In this document: positions 36,269 to 45,092 of the stretch, one piece after another
Layout of the letters: each line of letters begins with the position of its first letter
Numbering within the stretch: position 1 is the stretch's first letter
Assembly: GCA_947489525.1 (NCBI GenBank)
Contig: CANLDW010000008.1
Coordinates: 26,603 to 90,602 of the forward strand
Direction of reading: 5' to 3'
Source: an uncultured Psychrobacter sp.
GTDB lineage: Bacteria; Pseudomonadota; Gammaproteobacteria; Pseudomonadales; Moraxellaceae
DNA length: 64,000 nt
The notes under the pieces: generated by a model
Databases searched by the model: none
Seen by the model: only the letters and a program-made list of their open reading frames with translations
Told to the model about the DNA's origin: nothing
Position numbers and translations under genes: made by a program

Positions 36269-36339
36269 GTAGGTTGGTGTGGAGCTTGCGACACCCAACT
36301 ACTTAATCCGTTGGGTCTCGTACCTCGACGCTAACCTAC
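36269..36339. repeat. 71-bp palindromic repeat, copy 1
   Basis: Outer arms GTAGGTT and AACCTAC and inner arms CCCAAC and GTTGGG enclose loop and bulge regions. A second element of the same length and plan lies at 60167-60237. The rest of the 480-bp gap from 35982 to 36461 shows no gene. Confidence 0.65.
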
Positions 36340-36461
36340 TTTGGAGCCCTAATAATGTTATATTTTGAGCCACGCATTGAAAAATTTATAAAGTCGCTGC
36401 TAGGCTAAAAGCGCCAGCCTACCCCGAAACCTTAATCGTTAAAACTAGAGACTAGACCTAT

Positions 36462-38057
36462 TCACTTAGCCGTTTTTCGCAGCAACGCATAATAAAAGCC
36501 ATCACCACTCTCGCTATCAATCGGCAAACACTGACGACCAATCGCCTGCTTAATACCCCAATTACAATCATCGGTAAACTCGATGGCCACTGCATCATCA
36601 TGATGCTTTAAGAAGTCCTGCATTTGTTCCACGTTTTCTTGTTTAAGAATAGAGCAGGTGACATAGAGCAAATAACCGCCTACTTTGAGTTGTGGCCATA
36701 AATTGTGCAAGATATCCGCCTGCAAGGTAGCAGTTTGCTGTATGTCTTCCTCTTTACGGAGGATACTGATATCCGGATGACGACGAATGACGCCCGTCGC
36801 TGTACAGGGTGAATCAAGCAAAATAGCATCGAATACGGCTAATTCTTCGTCCGATTTTGGCTTGACGAATTGCCATCTAGTGGCATCAGCGCAAACAATA
36901 TCGAGGCTAATAGCTTGTTTGCCTTGCTGCTGGGACTGCTCTAAATTTAATCTTGCTAAATTCTCATGAATACGGGTAATCCGCGGCGCTTCATTATCGA
37001 TAGCAGTTAACTTAACGTTAGCAATTTTACTATTCGTATCTAAACTTGAGTCGCCATCCGAATAATCATCTAAATCAGAGTGTTTCACATGAAACAATGA
37101 CGGTTGCTTACTTGAAGTCAATAACTCTAACCAATGCGCCAGTTTACCCCCAGGAGCGGCGCAAGCATCTAATAAATGCAGCTCAGTATTAATATCGTCA
37201 CTACTGATTTTGTTGGTTAAAGCCAATTGAATTAGCGGGGCGGCAAGCTGAGCATGCATATCTTGCACACTCACCGCGCCATCGGCAAACTCAGGCAAAA
37301 AACTTACCGCTGTACTATTCTCTAAACGCAGCACTGGCGTTGATATCGTAGATATCGTAGATATCGTAGCGCTAGCAGCATCCGCTATATCAGGCAACTT
37401 CAAAGCACTGGTCAATTTGAGCACATCAGCGCTGATATCAACAGCAGCTAAACTTTTTTGGTAGTCTTCAATTGAGCTAGTCGTATTAACGCGTAAAAAC
37501 ATCGGTGCAGGCTGACGTAAACCTTGCATTAACTCATCATACTGCTCGCTCCAATCTTGTTTGAGCTGATAAGCCAGCCAGTTAGGCAGACTGTGCTTTT
37601 TATCACTTTTTTTGCGAAACTTATTTGGGTTTTTAGCGACTTTACGCAATATCGCATTAACAAGGCCGCTAGCATGAGCAAACTCAATCTCTTTGACCGC
37701 CTCAACGGTTTCATGAATCGCCGCGTGGTCAGCCACTTCTAGATAGAGCAATTGAGTCAGACCGACTTGGATTGTCGTACGTACCTCTATCTCGTCGATA
37801 GGATTATCTGTAAGGCTATCGAGCAAGCGTGCGAGCGCATACCACTGGCGCAGCGTCGTTAATAGCAGCGCATGAGCGAAGCCTTTATCGCCATCGTGTA
37901 GACTGTTGAGTAACGGATCAAGGACACTCGATAGCGATTGACCGTTTTGAATAGCCACTAGCGTACGAATGACGCGCGCGCGTACGCTACCCACCATTTT
38001 TAGGTTGCTTGAGGGTTTGTTTTTATTATTTCTAGACGCTGTTGTAGGGCTTCGCAT
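36462..38057 (-). CDS. rsmB: 16S rRNA (cytosine967-C5)-methyltransferase RsmB
   Basis: RsmB methylates C967 of 16S rRNA. The 531-aa protein has an N-terminal NusB-like RNA-binding region (RARVIRTLVAIQNGQSLSSVLDP, then ASGLVNAILRKVAKN), a SAM motif LLDACAAPGGKLAHWLELL near 290-310, and the catalytic cysteines in DSPCTATGVIRRHPDI and VTCSILKQENVEQM. A TISTIS repeat lies near 225-235, and a parS-like site is in the coding sequence at 37081 (read as FHVKH). fmt lies directly upstream. Confidence 0.93.
   Translation of the reverse strand: MRSPTTASRNNKNKPSSNLKMVGSVRARVIRTLVAIQNGQSLSSVLDPLLNSLHDGDKGFAHALLLTTLRQWYALARLLDSLTDNPIDEIEVRTTIQVGLTQLLYLEVADHAAIHETVEAVKEIEFAHASGLVNAILRKVAKNPNKFRKKSDKKHSLPNWLAYQLKQDWSEQYDELMQGLRQPAPMFLRVNTTSSIEDYQKSLAAVDISADVLKLTSALKLPDIADAASATISTISTISTPVLRLENSTAVSFLPEFADGAVSVQDMHAQLAAPLIQLALTNKISSDDINTELHLLDACAAPGGKLAHWLELLTSSKQPSLFHVKHSDLDDYSDGDSSLDTNSKIANVKLTAIDNEAPRITRIHENLARLNLEQSQQQGKQAISLDIVCADATRWQFVKPKSDEELAVFDAILLDSPCTATGVIRRHPDISILRKEEDIQQTATLQADILHNLWPQLKVGGYLLYVTCSILKQENVEQMQDFLKHHDDAVAIEFTDDCNWGIKQAIGRQCLPIDSESGDGFYYALLRKTAK
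37081..37096. other. parS-like site within rsmB
   Basis: TGTTTCACATGAAACA has one mismatch to consensus and is read in rsmB as part of SLFHVKHSD. Confidence 0.8.
37342..37368. repeat. 9-bp tandem repeat in rsmB
   Basis: GATATCGTA is repeated three times without mismatch, giving the protein repeat TIS-TIS-TIS. In frame, so length changes would be tolerated. Confidence 0.9.
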
Positions 38058-38132
38058 TCTAATTTATATCCTGTGTTTATTATTTGTCGCGTCTTATGTG
38101 GCTTGGCTTAATTTGGTTCTAGTTATACTGAT

Positions 38133-39224
38133 TTAAGCTGATGCACCAGTAAACTGATCACCATCGTTAAGCTGATTACCCTGACAGACTTGCTCGGCGC
38201 TCACAGGCTTACCGCCTGCAAATTGCAATTGAGTGATTCGTAAAGTGCTTGACTGCGTTTGTTTATCATCAGCTTTACCGCAAGCTACCCCACATGCGAC
38301 AAGAATGGCTTTACGCCCGACACTAATAACGGTGCCAGCAGGGTTATCCGTTTGCTGGGTATCATTAACTGGCATACTGGCTAAAATCTTCACCCGTTGA
38401 CCCTCAAAAAAGGTATAAGCACCCGGCCAAGGGGTTAGACCGCGAATTTGGCGCTCAATGACGCGAGCGGGCTGTGTCCAGTCAATCTCGCCTTCGGTTT
38501 TTACTAACTTTTCGGCGTAATTGGCTTTACTACCGTCTTGCTCGATAGCCTGTACTTGATAGCTGGGCAAATCTTGTAATACGCTAGTGATGGCTTTAGC
38601 ACCTAAATCTGCCAGCTTGTCATGTAAGCTCTCAGCGCTATCATCGTCGCTAATGGCACAGCTGACTTTATAAAGCATATCCCCCGTATCTAGCCCGCGA
38701 TCCATCTGCATTATAGTAATACCGGTCTCAGTATCACCTGCCAGCAGCGCTCGATGAATGGGCGCCGCGCCGCGCCAACGTGGTAGTAGTGAAGCGTGAA
38801 TATTCAGGCAGCCATGGGTGGGAATATTTAAGACCCCAATCGGCAAAATAAGACCATAAGCGGCAACAATCATCACATCAGGATGATAAGTGCGTAAGGT
38901 CTGCCGCGCTGCCATGCCCTCAGTAGCCGACTTTTTAAAGGTAGCGGGCTGCTGGGTAGGGATGTCGTAGTCCAGTGCCACTTGTTTGACGGCTGAGACC
39001 GACAGCTTTTGTCCGCGCCCTGATTTGCGATCGGGCTGGGTGTAGACGGCAACAACCTCTATATTAAGCGCCTCTTGCTGCTCAATTAGCGCCTTGAGAC
39101 TGACCGCTGCAAACTCAGGTGTTCCTGCAAAGACGACGCGCATGGGCTGTATCAGCTCAACTAACTCATCTGCTTTTGGCCCGGGTACTACACTAGTGTC
39201 ATTAGGAGAATTCGTAGGTATCAT
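38133..39224 (-). CDS. fmt: methionyl-tRNA formyltransferase Fmt
   Basis: Fmt formylates initiator Met-tRNA using 10-formyl-THF. The family start is usually MRVVFAGTPEFA, which begins at residue 28 here. So the true start may be the ATG at 39143; neither position has a clear ribosome site. The motifs HGCLNIHASLLPRWRGAAPIHRALLAGDTETGITIMQMDRGLDTGDML hold the catalytic N, H and D. The C-terminal domain is of the Fmt type (LTPWPGAYTFFEGQRVKI). It pairs with rsmB as in many gammaproteobacteria, though def is not adjacent. Confidence 0.94.
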   Translation of the reverse strand: MIPTNSPNDTSVVPGPKADELVELIQPMRVVFAGTPEFAAVSLKALIEQQEALNIEVVAVYTQPDRKSGRGQKLSVSAVKQVALDYDIPTQQPATFKKSATEGMAARQTLRTYHPDVMIVAAYGLILPIGVLNIPTHGCLNIHASLLPRWRGAAPIHRALLAGDTETGITIMQMDRGLDTGDMLYKVSCAISDDDSAESLHDKLADLGAKAITSVLQDLPSYQVQAIEQDGSKANYAEKLVKTEGEIDWTQPARVIERQIRGLTPWPGAYTFFEGQRVKILASMPVNDTQQTDNPAGTVISVGRKAILVACGVACGKADDKQTQSSTLRITQLQFAGGKPVSAEQVCQGNQLNDGDQFTGASA

Positions 39225-39517
39225 AAGTATAAAATATTAAATGGTAATCACTCCATTATAGGTGAGTTTGACGCGCTAAGTCACTGCGTTTTACTAAATA
39301 CGTATAGGATAAGTGACTGATTGCTAATATTCAGATACTGCTAATCATTTTGATGTGATAAGCTTTTGCTAGCTAAGCTTTTGTTATTATAAGTACTCCA
39401 TTGTAGCGCTGCTCTACAACTCATTGCGTTAAGCACGTAACGTTAAGACGTATTGTCTTGAGGTTATTGTCTTAACCTCTAACTGCATCCTTTTACGCGA
39501 GCTGGGCTCACTTCTTT

Positions 39518-42037
39518 ATGCAACAGTTTAAATCGCTACGACGCTTACTAATATTTCATGCCGTCTCGCTACTGGTTATGTTAACGCTGTACTATGTCAT
39601 CCTGTTTTTAGATGCTAAGCATCATAGCGAGGAGCGTAGCGTTGAGATATTCAATGACTTAAAGCATGAGTTACTAGAGCACGCCAATCCCAATATTGAT
39701 GAGATTTTAGAACAGCCTGTTTTTGCAAACCTTAGTTATCAGCTTGTCTTTATGATGCCCTCAGGACAGACGCAAATCTACCGCTATACCCGTCCTGACG
39801 AGCGTGCTTTTAGTGCGGTGAGCTTCCCGTCTATTGACTCGTTTACTTCCAATAGTGAGAGTGATAGCGCTTATACCTTAACCTCCACTGACCTATCAGG
39901 AACCATTGAGCTAAGAGGTGGCTACAAAATCTACATTGTGATTCGCCATCAACCGCTTGTTATCGATTGGATCTCATACCGCTATTGGCTACCTTTGATG
40001 AGCGCTATTATCCTATTTATGATAGCGCTGCTCTACACTCTAAATCGGCAGATTAATTGGCAACAGCTGCTACTGTATGCTGAAAGTCTAAACCATGAGG
40101 CAAAGGATACTTACAAACGCCCGCCCTTTGTATACAAGGCGTCGACGCCTGAATTTTTAAGACTAGGCCATGCGCTCAGCCGCATCAGCTATCAGCTTCA
40201 CAGCAATCACCGCCGTATCAATACTCTTGAGCATCGATTATTGCGCTTAGTTGAGCGTTCACCGCTACCGATGTTGATGATTATGCGCCACGGTCAGATA
40301 AGCTTTGTTAATCAACGCTTTGAGCAGCTCTTTGCCTCGCAGCCCAAAGCTGATACAAGCTATCAGTTGACTGATTTTGTCGTTGGGATCGATGAGTCTA
40401 CGCAGCGATTACTTAACAAACTGTCGTCCTTGCGCGTGACCCGCACCTTGATCGTCCGTAGCTTAGAAAATAATGATACTTATCAGCTGCATATTACCCC
40501 ATGGTTTGGCGAGCACGAACAAGTCCATGGTTTTACGGTACTGCTAAATAATATCAGCGAGTTTGTGCAACAAAATCAGGAGCTGCAGCAGCACAATGAG
40601 CAGCTACAGGCTAAGCTTGACTCCCAAGTAGAAGTCGAGCGTACCGATACTAGCGTCACCTTTCAGTCAGTGGATATTTATACGCTAGGTCAGAACGTCT
40701 CTGAGCTTGCGCAAGAAACCGCGCGGCAACATGGGCTTGATTTATTGTATTTTTTTGATCCTGATTGCCCGCGCTATATTTATACAGATAGCTATCATTT
40801 GCAGCAATTACTGCTTACCCTACTAACAGGGGCTATTACCTCGACCCAGTCAGGTTATGTTGCACTCAGTGCTGAGGTTGTTGATCTATCCGTACTATCA
40901 GATGCCGCTCTTAAAACGCGTCTGCGTCAGAACCATTCGGCGACTTGGCTTTGTTTTAAAGTACAAGGCATAGACAGCAGTGTCGAAGCTGAGCAAGCCG
41001 TTTGTGACCGCATAATGCTACTGGGCGGCTTGGTAGAACGCAGTACTACAGATCCTGCTATTAATCTGTATTTGCCGGCTTATCAGCCCGATTATCAACC
41101 GGTATACCATCTAAACTCCGATTTGACGCTGATTCACTTGATAGCGATTGTTAGCTACGATATGGATGCTCAGCACCTCAAACGTCTGTGCCAGCATTTA
41201 TCTATAACTGCAAGTATTTATACCGCTATCGATCATGCTGCTGTACAGGAGATGTTGACGCAGTTATCTCAAAGCACCCAAGTACCTGTCCTACTTTTAG
41301 ATTACGAGTATTATAAAGCCAATATCGAAGCCGCTATCCAGACGCGTTCGACCGATACCAGCTCATCCCTTCTAGAAGACAACACACGCACCTATGAGCC
41401 TGTAGATAAGCCGTATAAACCTGCGCTTGCAGCCTTATTACAAGATACTGTGCTCGCGAAAATACTGTACAGCATGAAGTCTGAGCGCCGTTTATCATCG
41501 AGTCTGCTTGATCAGTTCGATAGTTTTTTGACCAAACCTTTAGACAAGACCTTACTGCTATCGGAGTTGCTGCGTGTCAGCTTACCTGCAAGAGCGCTTT
41601 TGATGCAGCTTAGTACGGCGCATAACGATAACAGCTCAGCTCGTACTAAGACCACACCTGATGAACCAGTAGCACCGCTTATTTTAGTGGTTGAAGACAG
41701 CCCAACCAATCAGATAATCACTTGTAGGATACTCTCCAAACTCGGCTACCGTACACTACTGGCGGACAATGGTCAGCAAGCCTTGGATACGCTACAAGCC
41801 AATCAAGAATCGATAGATCTTATTTTGATGGATTGCCGTATGCCAGTTATGGACGGTCTACAAGCGACTAAAGAGATTCGTACTCAAGGTAATAATATTC
41901 CTATTGTTGCCTTGACCGCTAATAATACCGCTGAGGATCGGGCGGCTTGTATAACTATCGGGATGGATGATTTTTTATCTAAACCTATAGACAAAAACAA
42001 ACTACAGGCCGTCTTACAAAAATTTATTCGCTCTTGA
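39518..42037 (+). CDS. hybrid sensor protein with degenerate kinase core and C-terminal receiver
   Basis: The 839-aa protein has two membrane helices (near 11-31 and 158-176) flanking a 125-residue periplasmic domain. A PAS-like domain follows (near 245-345), then a Gln-rich coiled coil (346-372). Next is a region resembling a histidine kinase ATPase domain (YTDSYHLQQLLLTLLTGAITST near 422-443), where the N-box asparagine is missing and no HisKA histidine motif is visible. A second, degraded receiver-like region lies near 530-620. The last 119 residues are a canonical receiver with VVEDSPTN, phosphoacceptor D772 in LMDCRMPVMDG, and K822. The layout is that of GacS/BarA-type hybrids, but kinase activity is doubtful. 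Confidence 0.85.
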   Translation: MQQFKSLRRLLIFHAVSLLVMLTLYYVILFLDAKHHSEERSVEIFNDLKHELLEHANPNIDEILEQPVFANLSYQLVFMMPSGQTQIYRYTRPDERAFSAVSFPSIDSFTSNSESDSAYTLTSTDLSGTIELRGGYKIYIVIRHQPLVIDWISYRYWLPLMSAIILFMIALLYTLNRQINWQQLLLYAESLNHEAKDTYKRPPFVYKASTPEFLRLGHALSRISYQLHSNHRRINTLEHRLLRLVERSPLPMLMIMRHGQISFVNQRFEQLFASQPKADTSYQLTDFVVGIDESTQRLLNKLSSLRVTRTLIVRSLENNDTYQLHITPWFGEHEQVHGFTVLLNNISEFVQQNQELQQHNEQLQAKLDSQVEVERTDTSVTFQSVDIYTLGQNVSELAQETARQHGLDLLYFFDPDCPRYIYTDSYHLQQLLLTLLTGAITSTQSGYVALSAEVVDLSVLSDAALKTRLRQNHSATWLCFKVQGIDSSVEAEQAVCDRIMLLGGLVERSTTDPAINLYLPAYQPDYQPVYHLNSDLTLIHLIAIVSYDMDAQHLKRLCQHLSITASIYTAIDHAAVQEMLTQLSQSTQVPVLLLDYEYYKANIEAAIQTRSTDTSSSLLEDNTRTYEPVDKPYKPALAALLQDTVLAKILYSMKSERRLSSSLLDQFDSFLTKPLDKTLLLSELLRVSLPARALLMQLSTAHNDNSSARTKTTPDEPVAPLILVVEDSPTNQIITCRILSKLGYRTLLADNGQQALDTLQANQESIDLILMDCRMPVMDGLQATKEIRTQGNNIPIVALTANNTAEDRAACITIGMDDFLSKPIDKNKLQAVLQKFIRS

Positions 42038-42060
42038 TGTGCTTTTATATGCTATTTATA

Positions 42061-42098
42061 AAAACAGCCCGATAGATGACTCTTATCGGGCTGTTTTT
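42061..42098 (+). terminator. terminator of the hybrid sensor gene
   Basis: AAAACAGCCCGATA (42061-42074) and TATCGGGCTGTTTT (42084-42097) form a perfect 14-bp stem with a 9-nt loop and a T run. Confidence 0.95.
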
Positions 42099-42176
42099 AT
42101 ACTATGACTGACTTACAGCACTTATTTATGGTACTTATTTACGGTGATTTTAGTACGGTAGTGCCAATATTTGAGA

Positions 42177-42323
42177 TATAGTTGATTCACTTTAAAACCG
42201 ATACAGTGCTACTGGAATAAATTTTGCGTAGCCTCTGGAGTGCGAAGCGCACAGCAAGCAAGGAAAATTTGTACCAGTAGCACGGTATTATTAACGTATC
42301 GATTTTATTTCGTATTGACTATA
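42177..42323 (+). repeat. MITE-like repeat (copy C)
   Basis: The element is close in sequence to 30788-30950, with TATAGTTGATTCACTTTAAA at one end and TTGACTATA at the other and the GTGCTACTGG/CCAGTAGCAC arms. It is about 16 bp shorter in the middle. It lies just downstream of ribE on the other strand. Confidence 0.85.
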
Positions 42324-42339
42324 CGTAGTTAGGTCAGCC

Positions 42340-43023
42340 TTATTTCATAAAGCCGTTATCTGCCAAAAATTGCTCGCTAATATTGCTTTTTGTACTAGAA
42401 GAAGCAGGCGCATTCATAGTGCCAGTCTGCTCTTTTTTTAATAAGCGTTCTAAATAACGCGCGACGATATCTACCTCAACGTTTACCTTATCGCCCACCA
42501 ACCAGTGCCTAGCAATATTAGTCACCTGCGCCGTATGCGGAATAATATTTAAACTGACAATATTACCGCGTACTAGATTCGTCGTCAGGCTAATACCATC
42601 TAAAGTGATAGACCCTTTGGTTGCTGTATAATGAGCCAGCTCGGGTGGAATCTCGATTTCAATATAAATAGATCTGGCGTCTTGTTCGAGCTTACTAACC
42701 ACACCCACACCATCAACATGACCTGAAACGATATGACCACCGAAACGCGTAGTCGGTAGCATCGCCTTTTCTAAGTTAACCACATGCCCTATCTTTAGAG
42801 TTTCAAATGCCGTATGTTTCATAGTTTCACGTGAAACATCAACTGAATAGTAATCGTGACCGAAATCAACTACCGTCAAACAGATACCATTTGAAGCAAT
42901 CGAATCCCCAAGCTTGACATCACTAAAGTCTAAATCATCAGAGGTTATGGTTAATCTTATGTCTCCACCCGTTGGTTGTATTGCTTTAACCTTGCCCGTA
43001 CTTTCTATGATACCTGTAAACAT
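42340..43023 (-). CDS. ribE: riboflavin synthase (alpha subunit)
   Basis: Riboflavin synthase dismutates two 6,7-dimethyl-8-ribityllumazine molecules into riboflavin and a pyrimidine. The 227-aa protein has two similar beta-barrel halves: MFTGIIESTGKVKAI with GDSIASNGICLTV, and GGHIVSGHVDGVG with GSITLDGISLTTN. A C-terminal helix binds the trimer. A parS-like site at 42823 is read as DVSRETMKH. It is separated from ribD by an unusual 471-bp gap. Confidence 0.96.
   Translation of the reverse strand: MFTGIIESTGKVKAIQPTGGDIRLTITSDDLDFSDVKLGDSIASNGICLTVVDFGHDYYSVDVSRETMKHTAFETLKIGHVVNLEKAMLPTTRFGGHIVSGHVDGVGVVSKLEQDARSIYIEIEIPPELAHYTATKGSITLDGISLTTNLVRGNIVSLNIIPHTAQVTNIARHWLVGDKVNVEVDIVARYLERLLKKEQTGTMNAPASSSTKSNISEQFLADNGFMK
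42823..42838. other. parS-like site within ribE
   Basis: AGTTTCACGTGAAACA has one mismatch, at the first base. It is in the ribE coding region. Confidence 0.8.
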
Positions 43024-43142
43024 AAAAACCTCTATTTATAATTAAGTATTTGCTGGAGTATAGCTTCGCGAAGCGGCTACTGATAAGTCGTATTAGCGTA
43101 TTTTGTGGCTGTAAAATCTTATTTTAAGCTAAAGTTTAACAT

Positions 43143-43158
43143 TGTTTCACGTGGCACT
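43143..43158. other. degenerate parS-like site
   Basis: TGTTTCACGTGGCACT has a perfect left half and a damaged right half. Confidence 0.35.
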
Positions 43159-43355
43159 TTTTAGGGGATAAACTGTGGATAAGTTTATGAACCACAGGAT
43201 TTCTAGGGTATTGACCTTATAGTTACAAAAGTTATCCACAAGACATTATATTATAAAAAATAACTTTAGATTTTGATAGAAACTACTATAAACAAGTATA
43301 AACAATTGATTATTATAGTATTATTTTCAAACCACCTTGTGAAACTTTAATTTTT

Positions 43356-43371
43356 AGTTTCATGTGAAACA
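43356..43371. other. parS-like site in the DnaA-box cluster
   Basis: AGTTTCATGTGAAACA has two mismatches to the consensus. Confidence 0.75.
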
Positions 43372-43382
43372 AAGTTATACAC

Positions 43383-43398
43383 AGTTTCATGTGAAACT
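43383..43398. other. parS-like site in the DnaA-box cluster
   Basis: AGTTTCATGTGAAACT has three mismatches to the consensus, mainly at the outer bases. It overlaps the near DnaA box by one base. Confidence 0.65.
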
Positions 43399-43494
43399 AT
43401 TTACTAGTTATTGGATTATCCACATCTTAACGCGAATAACTCCTTAATTGTGGATAAGTATTCGCAATACAAGCGTTTATATACAATGCAAGCA

Positions 43495-44550
43495 TTATGA
43501 CGGCAAGAGGGTAAGTTTAAGATCAGAGCCTATGCGTTCACAGTGTTGATAGCTGAATCTAAGCTGCTGCGCTAATGACAAAGGACTAAAATCAACCATA
43601 CCGCGTGCTTTAGTACCTAACAGACAAGGCGCTTGATAAACGATAAGCTCATCAACGAGCTGCTGCTGCAAAAAACTTGCAGCTACTGTGGCACCCGCTT
43701 CTACTAACACATCGTAACACTCATGCTCTTTGACTAGTATTAATAGTAAGTCTTTGAGACTGTCATCACGCCAGTACAGCGTATCGTCGCGCTGACATAG
43801 CTGATAGTCTGATTGTGCATCAAAAGCTAAGCGCTGGCGTCTATCCAAAATAACAACTTTAGGCGCTGGGACGTGCTCAGGAGGAACGCCAAGCTCATTT
43901 GAGCGCACATTAAGCTTAGGGTTATCTCGGATAACCGTCTCGCTTCCGGTAATAATAGCGCCACTCATTGCACGTAGCTTTTGTACATCTGTACGGGCAG
44001 CGCTACCTGTAATCCACTTCGATTCGCCAGAAGCCATCGCTGTACGTCCGTCAAGGCTAGTCGCAATCTTTAAACGTACAAAAGGCATTTGCGTGCGCAT
44101 CGCTTTTAAAAACCCAAGATTTAAGTCTTGTGCTTGCTCGGTTAGTACGCCAATACGCACATCAACCCCAGCGTGTTCAAGTAAAGCTACGCCTCGTCCA
44201 GCAACCTGCGGATTAGGGTCAAGACCTGCAATCACCACGCGCTTGACACCCGCGTCAATCAAAGCCCGTGCACACGGAGGCGTGCGTCCTGTATGACTAC
44301 AAGGCTCCAAGGTCACATAAGCGGTTGCGTCCATAGCGGCTACGCCTGCTTCTCGTAGAGCAAACACCTCAGCATGAGGCTGTCCTGCCTTGGGATGAAA
44401 GCCTTGTCCCACTATCTGCTGTCCTTGCACAATAACGCAGCCCACAGCTGGATTGGGTCTTGTGGTATATATACCCCGGCGAGCCTGCTCTATTGCTAGC
44501 ATCATAAAGTAGCGATCTTGGGCGTCTAGCTCATGAGTTTTTAAGGACAT
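43495..44550 (-). CDS. ribD: bifunctional deaminase/reductase RibD
   Basis: RibD carries out the second and third steps of riboflavin synthesis. The 351-aa protein has an N-terminal zinc deaminase with HAEVFAL (H, E) and TLEPCSHTGRTPPCARALIDAGVKRV (zinc cysteines) near 49-90. The C-terminal NADPH reductase has LKIATSLDGRTAMASGESKWITG and ITGSETVIRDNPKLNVR. nrdR ends 5 bp upstream, as in many gammaproteobacteria. Confidence 0.96.
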   Translation of the reverse strand: MSLKTHELDAQDRYFMMLAIEQARRGIYTTRPNPAVGCVIVQGQQIVGQGFHPKAGQPHAEVFALREAGVAAMDATAYVTLEPCSHTGRTPPCARALIDAGVKRVVIAGLDPNPQVAGRGVALLEHAGVDVRIGVLTEQAQDLNLGFLKAMRTQMPFVRLKIATSLDGRTAMASGESKWITGSAARTDVQKLRAMSGAIITGSETVIRDNPKLNVRSNELGVPPEHVPAPKVVILDRRQRLAFDAQSDYQLCQRDDTLYWRDDSLKDLLLILVKEHECYDVLVEAGATVAASFLQQQLVDELIVYQAPCLLGTKARGMVDFSPLSLAQQLRFSYQHCERIGSDLKLTLLPS

Positions 44551-44555
44551 ATGGA

Positions 44556-45023
44556 TTACTCGTTGTCTTTTTCTGCGGGGCGAATATTAGCGATCTCTTG
44601 ATGAAAGGCATCTATATCTTGAAAGTCGCGGTAGACGCTGGCAAAGCGCACATACGCCACATCATCAAGGGTTTTGAGCTCACTCATGATAATCTCTCCT
44701 AAGACTTTACTACTGATTTCACGCTCGCCCATCTGACGTACCCGCTTTTCGATACGGCTGATCATCGCTTCTTGTTCATCAATAGTAATCGGGCGTTTTT
44801 GTAGCGGTAATAAAATGGAGCGGCGCAGCTTTTCATTATCATAAGGCTCAATCTTAGCGCTTGATTTGATGATACGGGGCATAACAACCTCAACCATCTC
44901 AAAGGTAGTAAAGCGTTCTTGACAACCATTACATGAACGGCGACGGCGCACTTGCGCGCCATCTGCCGCTAAGCGCGAATCGATAACCTTGGTGTCTGAC
45001 GCATTACAATACGGGCAATGCAT
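44556..45023 (-). CDS. nrdR: transcriptional repressor NrdR
   Basis: NrdR represses ribonucleotide reductase genes when dATP/ATP is bound. The 155-aa protein begins with a zinc ribbon (CPYCNASDTKVIDSRLAADGAQVRRRRSCNGCQERFTTFE), then an ATP-cone domain (VVMPRIIKSSAKIEPYDNEKLRRSI, RQMGEREISSKVLGEIIM, VAYVRFASVYRDFQDIDAF). Length and motifs are standard. It is followed by ribD in an overlapping style. Confidence 0.97.
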   Translation of the reverse strand: MHCPYCNASDTKVIDSRLAADGAQVRRRRSCNGCQERFTTFEMVEVVMPRIIKSSAKIEPYDNEKLRRSILLPLQKRPITIDEQEAMISRIEKRVRQMGEREISSKVLGEIIMSELKTLDDVAYVRFASVYRDFQDIDAFHQEIANIRPAEKDNE

Positions 45024-45092
45024 AATTAATCCTTATTTTAATACTCTTTTATGAAGGCGAGTTTTATTGAAAACACAAAGGCTATATCAGGC

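Larger units (their letters stand above)
43174..43457. other. DnaA-box cluster in the ribD-ribE gap, possible second origin element
   Basis: Four perfect 9-mers TTATCCACA occur: 43174-43182 (minus), 43232-43240 (plus), 43416-43424 (plus), 43449-43457 (minus). A near box, TTATACACA, is at 43375-43383. Very AT-rich DNA at 43241-43330 could act as an unwinding element. Two parS-like sites, at 43356 and 43383, lie among the boxes. The whole gap from 43024 to 43494 has no gene. No FMN riboswitch motif is visible. Confidence 0.6.

Noticed and set aside
43024..43173. Possible FMN riboswitch upstream of ribE
   Set aside because: The conserved RFN motifs are absent; the palindrome GCTTCGCGAAGC at 43063-43074 alone is not enough.
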